From Lineus longissimus (taxonomy: Eukaryota; Nemertea; Pilidiophora; Heteronemertea; Lineidae): DNA of 64,000 nucleotides. Positions 59,401 to 64,000 of this stretch are shown one piece after another. Below the pieces are notes generated by a model that was not told the DNA's origin, searched no databases, and saw only the letters and a list, made by a program, of their open reading frames with translations. The stretch is from NCBI RefSeq assembly GCF_910592395.1, contig NC_088321.1:5210001-5274000 (forward strand). The letters run 5' to 3'. Within the stretch, counting starts at the first letter, position 1. Each line of letters begins with the position of its first letter. The translations under genes and the position numbers were made by a program.

Positions 59401-62400
59401 GCAACCCCAAGCCGCAACGTTTTCATCCGGTTCCTGCGACGACGCGTAGAATTTCGCCAACACCTGTTCAGATGTTAATACCTCCCCAAACATTTTGTCA
59501 AACTCCCCAATGACCTCATGCGGGGCGAAGAGCCCCTCCCCAAACTGCAATAAACATTCTGCAGCCATACCCTTCAATGATCTCCTGATAGCACCTACAA
59601 TGGTCTGCATAGGTAGTCCAAGGTCAGCAAGTAATCCCTTTACCTCAGCCCTCCACTGGCGATATGACACCTCTGACTTTTTGTCGCCAGAGAAAGAACC
59701 TAAACGTGGAGTACTGACTACATAACGAGGCTGCCTTGAACTGTCAGTTTGATTCAACTGAAAAGAAAGTTTCTTTCTCTCAGACCCTATAGGTGGTAAC
59801 TTTGATCTAATACTATCACTATCATGATCAGCTGAAAGGGAAGATGCATGAGGATGAGGGGTAGATGGTGGCATATGAGGTGGACTGACCCCAGCATACC
59901 CACCAGGGGAACGGACAGGGGGTGGGGGCGACTGAGGTGTAGCAGTAGCACCCTGCGGCGTACTATGCCGCAGCAAATCTCCCATCGTTCTACCCCGTCC
60001 ATCATTAGGACGAGAAGTAAAATTGAAAATATGTCCACGACCCATTGCATTTGTCTTAACTGGGTTTGAGACGGTAGACGATGTTGCAGGAACTGAAGTT
60101 ACAGGTTGGTGTGCACTTACAGGTTCAGACTTCGGTTTGGGCTGCGACTCACCCAAGGCCTTAATGAGGGCCTCCCTTTGACTGAAGTCGAGATCTTTTA
60201 TCATCTCCAAACAAATATTCAAAACTTCTGTCCTATTGGACCCTATACCAGAACCAGTAGTAGCAGTCAAATCCATGTCTTCCGCTTTGAAATTATCACC
60301 AGTTGCCATTTGGAAAATCAGGCGCAGCGAAGACAAGGAGTTAATGAAAATATCAGACGACTATCAACAAATATGTATAAGTATGAGGACACCCTCAACC
60401 TATCATATGCAAATATCACTAGTATGGTATAATCCAAATGCTAAGAGCAAGTATAGTTTTACCTAAACCTACTAATAGACAATGTCAACGTACGAAATAA
60501 TATAATACAGAGTAAGTATTGTTTCACCAAAACCAACTGCAAGAAAATATTACAAAGTACAAGATGAAAGAATAGCAAAGAAGTATGATAAATATCTGTA
60601 ATGTCTTCACCCAAGAAAATACTAACTCCAAAACCTGGAGAGCATACAACACTCTGGGTAAAGAGATGAACAAAGATGACCTGTAAAATAATCAAACACA
60701 ATGAGATCTCACAGTTGAAAGATGATCGGCATCCACCAGACAGCTGTAACAGTTGTAGTGGAAGTTGCAGTTGCAGATCAATGAACCAGGCAGAAGTCCA
60801 CGTCACCACGGTGTAGAAATCTTGGAGACCAAGTACCAAACCATCACCCTGCCAAAGGAAAATGTTCACAATTAATGATCAATAATATAAGTGCAAGTAC
60901 TAAAGACTCACAAATAATACCAATGATGATAAATCAAATCAATCCAAAGTCACAAAGGACACCCTGTATAAATGATAAAGTTGTACTACAATATGGAACA
61001 CACTTTATGCTGAAACAAAAATGAACTGTAAAGTCCACCAAGAAACATCAAAGTGATTCCACACACTGTAAGATTCACCAAGTACCATCAAAGAAATACA
61101 TAGGATCACCTGACCAAAACAAAGTAAACTCAAACCGAGTCACCCTGTACCTGACAACTAAATCAAAACCACAAGAAAATCCAAAATGACCCAAGAAATT
61201 CAAAGTAGTACCACCAAAGTTATTATCATAATTCAAGCGAACATTATCGAAACCTATTCGATTAATGACGGCAAGTTACGCAACGGCCAGGTCGACAAAG
61301 TCAACAAAATTCAAACCGTCTAAATGTCAACAAAAATTACCCTGTCTGCGTATGACCTAAACACATCATTGGAAACCAAAAGAATCTTCATGCAAAATAA
61401 TACACTACTAAGTACATGCGATGCACAAAGACACCATAGGAAAATAATTGTCAAATAAATTATTTCCAAAATAACTCAAAATCACATGCACTAAGTTTCA
61501 AGCATGCAGCATAATGTCACCAGAAAGGAAGGCACCCACAGCAAAACCAAGTAAAGTCACAAAGTCCCCAAGTGTCACTAGACACCAAAAACACAGGTAC
61601 ACTTTCCCTTTAAATTTTCAAAAACCCAACTACACTGCATGGCTGAAAATGTGTCAAAAATTCACAAACAGAATTTTACATAAATTGGTTACAATGACAT
61701 GCAAACTGAATACAACAACACACAAGCATTCTGTTACAAACAGAAAGAAATGACAATTCAAAGACAATATAAACTTAAAAGTTCAAATGAAATGAGAATA
61801 CATGAAGAATGAAAATGAAATGATGAATGAGTTAGCAAAGAGAACCAAAACTGTCCATGTTACGAACACAGAAAAAGTCAGTTCATAATGTCAGTGTCAA
61901 TGGTCAAAGTCGGATGTCCACAGCGGAAGTCTTGCACGAGTCAGTCATGTACACGGTGTACAGCGCAATAAGCGGAATACACAGTCAAGCAATACTCGGA
62001 GTCAAAAGTCACAGCGCGATGCGCGAGACAACGCGAAATTTATGCGGGAACGCGGCGAACACTAAAGATGGACCGGTCAAAAGAAAGAACAGTGTCGCAA
62101 GTGCACAATGTATCGACGTCAAAACGACAATGGCGGTCTGCCAAAGTCAAAACATCACGAAGATGTGAAAAAAACCAGACGATCACTGGGCGAATCACTC
62201 CCACTACGAAAAACACAACTGCTGGCAGCAGACGATAGAAATTACTTCACGTCGACGACTCCATGACAGCACACACGACTTCCTCCTGAAGGTTTCGGAA
62301 ACACCCGTCAGCCATCTTGAATTTTTAAATCACAAAAGAATGTCCAAGGAATACTTATACCCAAATAAAGTTCAAACGGCTGAGCCCCCAAATGTAATAC

Positions 62401-63884
62401 TGTATTATATCAGTCTTCATGTCCACAGATTCACTGTTCCAATCCTTGTGACATTGTTTATGAAAAAGGAAGAAATCAAATATATAGAAATGTTTATATT
62501 AAACTCATCTGACCAGGTCTACAACATGCATGTACACAGTTCGGGATCCCAAGGCTAACTGAATTTGGAGGGAAACTCAGTAGACCAGGAAAACTATACA
62601 AACAATAATAGCTGATAAAGCACATACAATGAAATGACATAAGGCTCAGGGACCGTGAAGGCCCAAAATAACCTGAGCTAAACCATTGGTCATAGCAGAC
62701 TTAAAGGGGGAATAAACTCTTCAAACTGTTCAAATTGAACCTGTTACATCATCAAGAAAATTCTCAAAAAATGTTGATATTTTGAGAACATGTCCAAGTT
62801 GTCATTTTGCAATATTTGGAAGAATAAATGGTTAATTAGCGTTGATATCGATATCTCACTTAGCATCAATCAGATTATGTATCTATCATCATTACGTTCC
62901 AAAATTTTCAGCAACATAATGGAAGAGTTTTGGCTCCACTTACCACTGTGCATGCGCATGGTGAATCTCTTTTCACCAGGAAAAAACTGAAGCTATTACA
63001 GTGGAACCTCCCTTAGCGGACACCTCTCTATTAAAGATAACCTCTCTATTAAGGATAACCTCTCTATTAAGGACAACCTCTCTATTAGTATTAAGGACAC
63101 TAGTTTTGGTCCCAAATTGGTTGTTTCCATTCAATTTGACCTCTCTAATCAGGACACCTCTCTATTAAGGACATCACTTGTCAGTCCCGTTGGTGTCCTT
63201 AATAGAGAGGTTCTACTGTACATCGGTGTCGTGAAAAGGTCAGATAGGGACCTGGAATGTAAAGTGCCACCTCGTTTGCTGATCAAAATATGAACCTCTC
63301 GAATGTCTCGTAACCCTTGTAGGCCCTCGTCAACAATCAGGACACCTCTCTATTTAGGACATCACTTGTCAGTCCCGTTGGTGTCCTTAATAGAGAGGTT
63401 CTACTGTACTTTGTAGTCTTGAAAAAGTCAGACAGGGACCTGGAATAGAAAGTGCCACCTTGTTTGCTTATCAAAATCTGAACCTCTCTAATGTCTCGTA
63501 ACCCTTGTAGGCCCTCGTCAACAATCAGGATACCTCTCTATTAAGGACATCACTTGTCAGTTCCGTTAGTGTCCTTAATAGAGAGGTTCTACTGTACTTC
63601 GAAGTCTTGATAAAGTCAGACAGGGACCTGGAATATAAAGTGCCACCTTGTTTGCTGATCAAAATCTGAACCTCTCTAATGTCTCATAACCCTTGTAGGC
63701 CCTCGTCAACAATCCCAAGATCAACGTCGTGGATGACAATAAGTTTGTCTTCCGCCCGAAGTATAACATCCGAGACCGGAGGGGGTTAATGCGATTGCTG
63801 GAGCGGAATGACCTGAAAGGATTGGGCGGTGTTTTGATGGACGACGTCGAAGAGGCTGTGCCGAAATGTGGGCGAGTTATTCAG
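47259..63884 (+). CDS. GTF2E2: General transcription factor IIE subunit beta (4 exons; 3' end outside window)
   Basis: TFIIE-beta binds TFIIE-alpha and helps recruit and stimulate TFIIH at RNA polymerase II promoters in the nucleus. Four coding exons with matching phases give residues equivalent to roughly the first 180 of about 290 in human: [17 protein letters not shown] at the N-terminus, a Lys-rich linker, the first winged-helix domain ([14 protein letters not shown], then [14 protein letters not shown] and KQWLSTE), and the second ([37 protein letters not shown]). All are clear orthologue signatures. The start ATG directly follows an acceptor (TTTTTCTAG), so a non-coding leader exon lies upstream. 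Introns 1 and 3 carry tandem copies of their own splice sites, and intron 3 carries a 9.8-kb retrotransposon. Confidence 0.95.
47401..48560. repeat. 165-bp tandem repeat starting at the GTF2E2 exon 1 donor (7 copies)
   Basis: Unit begins GTAAGCACCCTACCCTTGAA and continues through CTAGTGGCACATAAGGCCAC and TGCCCGTTGTGCCTCGTCCC to CATAGTCCTCCTG. The first unit's first bases are the real 5' splice site, so every unit carries a donor-like G|GTAAGC. Units differ by a few bases; one has a short insertion. Confidence 0.95.
48770..49330. mobile_element. tRNA-derived SINE, copy 2, split by a MITE
   Basis: The left part has a degenerate tRNA-like head (GATTCGGAACCC) and TTCACAGTCATTCGAATAAG; the right part has CTATGCCAGGGCAGGTTA-like sequence and CACCAAGTGAGAAACATGAG. 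The element at 49038 separates them. Confidence 0.55.
49038..49186. mobile_element. 150-bp MITE inserted in a SINE
   Basis: Arms of about 57 bp: GAAATTGATACC, TTGTCTCA, AAACCGCTCGGATGGAGCT and the imperfect complement AGCTCCACCCTCGCGGTTTC..GGTATCAATTCC. Confidence 0.7.
49583..49662 (+). CDS. GTF2E2: GTF2E2 exon 2
   Basis: 80 nt between TTTCAG and GTAAGA; completes an Ala codon and encodes [20 protein letters not shown], then IVKYMK, the first helix of winged-helix domain 1. Confidence 0.95.
49786..50412 (+). mobile_element. tRNA-derived SINE, copy 3, with intact head and internal insertion
   Basis: The head at about 49786-49857 has an A-box-like TAGCTGAGTGG and a good B box GGTTCGATCCC, followed by the family body and the tail GGAGGAGGAATACTCC. 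About 225 bp between CGTGGACTCTAC (50024) and CTCCGGCCGAAG (50250) are absent from copy 1, so they are an insertion. Confidence 0.75.
50413..51040. other. GTF2E2 intron 2, right part: no feature seen
   Basis: AT-rich unique-looking sequence; no convincing frame, repeat or structural motif apart from the acceptor at its end (TTAATATTTCAG). Confidence 0.5.
51041..51148 (+). CDS. GTF2E2: GTF2E2 exon 3
   Basis: 36 codons, phase 0: [20 protein letters not shown], then [13 protein letters not shown], the wing and last helix of winged-helix domain 1. The donor GAG|GTAGGT is the start of the tandem array that follows. Confidence 0.95.
51149..52245 (+). repeat. 107/110-bp tandem array of degenerate exon 3 copies (9 extra units)
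   Basis: Each unit contains a shortened exon 3 relative: CATCAGGG(C/T)AAGACC..., TTTGATGAAAT directly joined to ATGGCTATCGACCGAG and a donor GTAGGT or GTAAGT, then intron sequence CTCCCACTGTTCACCCTCCT. Translation of the exon-like part ([18 protein letters not shown]) keeps the exon reading frame. The last unit continues as [10 protein letters not shown], showing the part that the other units deleted. Spacings 110-107-107 recur, a five-unit higher-order repeat of 544 bp. Confidence 0.9.
52446..52605. mobile_element. Complete pogo-like MITE (160 bp), TA flanked
   Basis: CAGTGGAACCTCCCTTAGCG to ..AGAGGTTCTACTG, TA on both sides, family internal words present. This is a good reference copy for the family. 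Confidence 0.85.
52980..53335 (-). repeat. 3' LTR of the Ty3-type element
   Basis: 356 bp; on the minus strand starts TGTAACAGGTTCAATTTG and ends CAGTATTACA. Identical by eye to the 5' LTR. Confidence 0.95.
53336..54298 (-). other. 3' untranslated part of the Ty3-type element
   Basis: About 960 bp between the pol stop and the 3' LTR. AT-rich with no envelope-like or other long frame; ends in the polypurine tract. Confidence 0.6.
54299..58840 (-). CDS. Ty3-type Pol: protease, reverse transcriptase, RNase H, integrase
   Basis: Frame of about 1500 codons. Protease DTG in [12 protein letters not shown] near the start; reverse transcriptase with [34 protein letters not shown] and active-site YLDD (about residue 455); RNase H from [16 protein letters not shown] (about 610); integrase zinc finger HDDMGHLG...CGRCLRRK (about 855), then DD35E residues in [15 protein letters not shown] and GNGLCERYN. 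The C-terminus is a long Pro/Ser/Val-rich tail with internal repeats and no chromodomain. There is no ATG at its start; the frame is -1 relative to gag and stays open across the gag stop, so translation probably needs ribosomal frameshifting. Confidence 0.95.
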   Translation of the reverse strand, partial: HPHNSLIGKASETTVLLKETNVDCLLDTGSVVSTISTTYFSENFPDEDIHPLDDFIDIQSATGDKLPYMGYVKLPLTLGSCRLDILLLVVPDTNYNRLVPLLLGTNVLAELAPERCNVEDSVWRDTLRSYCLSGSTVGNVTTCKSVTINSNSQISIKGITRCKLGHSANVVTESSRPLPGGLVLVSSLQKVSSRSASQKVSVILKNVSNTPVTIPKRSVLCSISEANLDISPPTMDIEDTSFPNASGIETAAEVSDTSDEMPDSDFFQLFKFQSDMDSEHFSELKNRLLKWKHVFAKSESEMGKTNVLKHRIDLSDDKPFKIRHRRIPPNMYEDVRVHLQKMLDTGVIRESKSPYCSPVVLVRKKDGSLRFCIDLRELNKRTIKDSYSLPRIDETLDSIAGSSWFSCLDLKAGYWQVELEEEHKERTAFSVGPLGFYECNVMPFGATNAPSTFQRLMELALRDVNLEMCLVYLDDVIIFSPTVEQHLDRLEIIFDKLHKAGLKLKPSKCQFLLNRVKYLGYYVSKKGIEMDPDKVQAVRDWPPPQSVDELRRYLGFTSYNRRFIKDYAKLAKPLNCLLQGHSTQKRQKDKPSFRWGEEEQTAFQNLNESLCSPPVLGFADYSLPYELEIDASRDGLGAILYQYQDDVRKPIYFASRGLSASERNYPTHKLEFLGLKWAVTDKFKDYLFGAEFRVKTDNNPLTYVLTSAKLDATGHRWLAELSAYDFTIEYFAGKSNAAADALSRLPRETSLINEDVVKAISLSLTCQNLSAVEILNANIDSSHSLYQVDSLTTDFVDIKYHQGQDKYISDIIASLARGIRPDPSPELKPWLRHFNSYRLNDKGILVKQSMLNDQVVDRVVLPLSLHTSTLKQLHDDMGHLGKDRVIDLVKSRFFWPGYVSDIENYIQTCGRCLRRKTPTNEKASLTSITTSQPLEMVCMDYLTVEPSRGCENILVITDHFTKYSVAIATRNQTAHTTAKALYENFIVHYGFPGRLHSDQGRNFESAVIKELCALAGMTKSRTTPYHPMGNGLCERYNRTLLSMLGTLSEDKKSSWSLYLSTLTHAYNCTRHDSTGFSPHFLMFGREPLLPVDINYGLGTPDVGPSESYSSYIKSLQERLDYAFSMAMKNQDTASCKNKGRYDLKAKASVLQTGDCVLVRNVHLRGRHKLADKWSTDVYTVVGQPNPNIPVFSVRSSKGGNPRVLHRNLLMPVGEIRDEEVVKTPARSSRTRPEKEVVVQPAMSDDEDVDVMILPRVDEVPSSFASASTADVPHGDKLPSFTSVRSDAAPPSDIVPSTLSTDSTPPLSITDVVPVQPAVVEPASQSSVDVSASEHAAVEPASQSSVDVSASQPAVDASYPTTDVTVPPPMIDVDTPSGIALDVTSIDDGTVPPPVEFVDGGTVPPPVEFSTVGPVDETVPVDVPPGESSAEFHTSQDDEEGSAPEDSPVAAPRRSKREHKPPNRFKPYQMYQQQPRAPPEPWRSKVDYFMSLASKPEFAQNPAILDKVLSLMKD
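58846..60336 (-). CDS. Ty3-type Gag
   Basis: 496 codons from an ATG at 60336. Disordered Pro-rich region (about 100-190), capsid-like helices ([18 protein letters not shown], then [16 protein letters not shown]), a coiled-coil ([20 protein letters not shown]), and one zinc knuckle of form C-x2-C-x4-H-x4-C in [14 protein letters not shown] near residue 455. Forms virus-like particles that package the element RNA. Ends GDKE-stop, overlapped by pol. Confidence 0.9.
   Translation of the reverse strand: MSSLRLIFQMATGDNFKAEDMDLTATTGSGIGSNRTEVLNICLEMIKDLDFSQREALIKALGESQPKPKSEPVSAHQPVTSVPATSSTVSNPVKTNAMGRGHIFNFTSRPNDGRGRTMGDLLRHSTPQGATATPQSPPPPVRSPGGYAGVSPPHMPPSTPHPHASSLSADHDSDSIRSKLPPIGSERKKLSFQLNQTDSSRQPRYVVSTPRLGSFSGDKKSEVSYRQWRAEVKGLLADLGLPMQTIVGAIRRSLKGMAAECLLQFGEGLFAPHEVIGEFDKMFGEVLTSEQVLAKFYASSQEPDENVAAWGCRIREILSRCPDDTYCTGPQAKAMLRQKFWSGLRSKDVKSATRHFYDAGRGYSELLVAARQVEQEMGLGKPKPVQQLSNSSTAAEVNKLDLILKKVTALEGELATLKKEKAREAAKRADQTSSFADSTTTSTHSSSGGKSYYAGICSYCKKKGHHIDDCFKLQNKNKRLGNANAPLIGGGQGDKE
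60337..62392 (-). other. Leader of the Ty3-type element
   Basis: About 2 kb between the 5' LTR and gag; no sizeable frame. It begins with the primer-binding-like TTTGGGGGCTC. Long leaders such as this usually carry packaging signals; none can be pointed to here. Confidence 0.5.
62393..62748 (-). repeat. 5' LTR of the Ty3-type element
   Basis: 356 bp, same sequence as the 3' LTR by eye. Promoter function is expected for an LTR; no specific box is claimed. Confidence 0.95.
62999..63217. mobile_element. Pogo-like MITE with extra terminal units
   Basis: CAGTGGAACCTCCCTTAGCG to ..AGGTTCTACTG, with the 18-base CTCTCTATTAAGGACAAC word repeated three or four times near the left end. Confidence 0.85.
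63218..63714 (+). repeat. 188-bp tandem repeat carrying the exon 4 acceptor (two extra copies)
   Basis: Each unit has GACAGGGACCTGGAAT, AACCTCTCTAATGTCTCGTA, ACCCTTGTAG|GCCCTCGTCA and ACAATC, then passes into the right half of the pogo MITE. The copies of the acceptor and of the first 16 exon bases are at 63323 and 63511; the true exon starts at 63699. Confidence 0.9.
63699..63884 (+). CDS. GTF2E2: GTF2E2 exon 4
   Basis: 62 codons in phase 0 from TTGTAG to [29 protein letters not shown], then the second winged helix ([26 protein letters not shown]). The next exon is beyond the window. Confidence 0.95.
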
Positions 63885-64000
63885 GTAGGCGCCGAGCTGA
63901 CACGAGTGTCCTCTTTAACGCTATAACACCTAGAGCCAGCGCAAGGGCTTATTCCCCTTGGCCCCGACTTTATTTTACCTGGAAATCATGTTTTTTTCTC

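Larger units (their letters stand above)
52980..62748 (-). mobile_element. Full-length Ty3-type LTR retrotransposon
   Basis: Two 356-bp LTRs with TG...CA ends enclose gag and pol on the minus strand, opposite to the host gene. Next to the 5' LTR is TTTGGGGGCTC (62382-62392), like the start of a proline-tRNA primer-binding site; next to the 3' LTR is a purine tract (GACAGGGGAATG). No envelope frame is present. The LTRs are identical as far as I can compare by eye and both ORFs are intact, so the insertion is young and may be active. I find no matching target duplication: the flanks are GTCAA and TCATC. Confidence 0.9.

Noticed and set aside
54310-60466. Many plus-strand and alternative minus-strand frames over gag and pol
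   Set aside because: Shadows of the retrotransposon genes; no independent motif.

Overview
The window is metazoan nuclear DNA, very probably from a marine invertebrate. The evidence is spliced genes with GT-AG introns, a recognisable TFIIE-beta gene, a NEK-family kinase gene, Ty3, DIRS and CR1/L2-type retroelements, tRNA-headed SINEs, and a very high load of inverted-repeat DNA transposons and tandem arrays. I cannot name the species. Most bases are repeats; only about 5 kb is host coding sequence, split into small exons.

Layout: 1-5.4 kb is an 88-bp satellite with LINE fragments, partly duplicated as a 1668-bp macro-unit. At 5.4-7.4 kb a pogo-like element carrying a 25-bp array sits inside one satellite monomer. 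From 8.2 to 22.7 kb, on the minus strand, lies a gene with a SANT-like exon, a basic linker, a UBX domain and part of a HECT ubiquitin-ligase domain. One 9-kb intron of it holds a DIRS-type retroelement (11.0-17.5 kb) and a LINE reverse-transcriptase fragment (17.5-18.7 kb). From 23.2 to 39.8 kb, also on the minus strand, ten phase-checked exons encode a low-complexity N-terminus, a DUF4347-like domain (His-Gly and Ala-Cys motifs, as in caspase-fold peptidases) and a NEK8/9-like kinase. The exon for kinase subdomains III-V is not visible. The two minus-strand genes are adjacent, and the last kinase exon and the SANT exon are phase-compatible, so one chimeric transcript cannot be excluded. From 40 to 47 kb there are only transposons and arrays. 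From 47.3 kb to beyond the window end, on the plus strand, lies GTF2E2, whose third visible intron contains a complete, apparently young Ty3-type retrotransposon (53.0-62.7 kb) with LTRs identical by eye.

The most unusual observations are (1) the DUF4347 plus NEK kinase architecture, (2) the UBX plus HECT gene beside or fused to it, and (3) a recurring pattern in which exon edges with their splice sites have been copied into tandem arrays in the neighbouring intron: GTF2E2 exon 1 donor, exon 3 with donor, exon 4 acceptor, and the 3' end of kinase-gene exon 1. All calls come from reading the sequence; no database search was run, and exon-intron structures are predictions.
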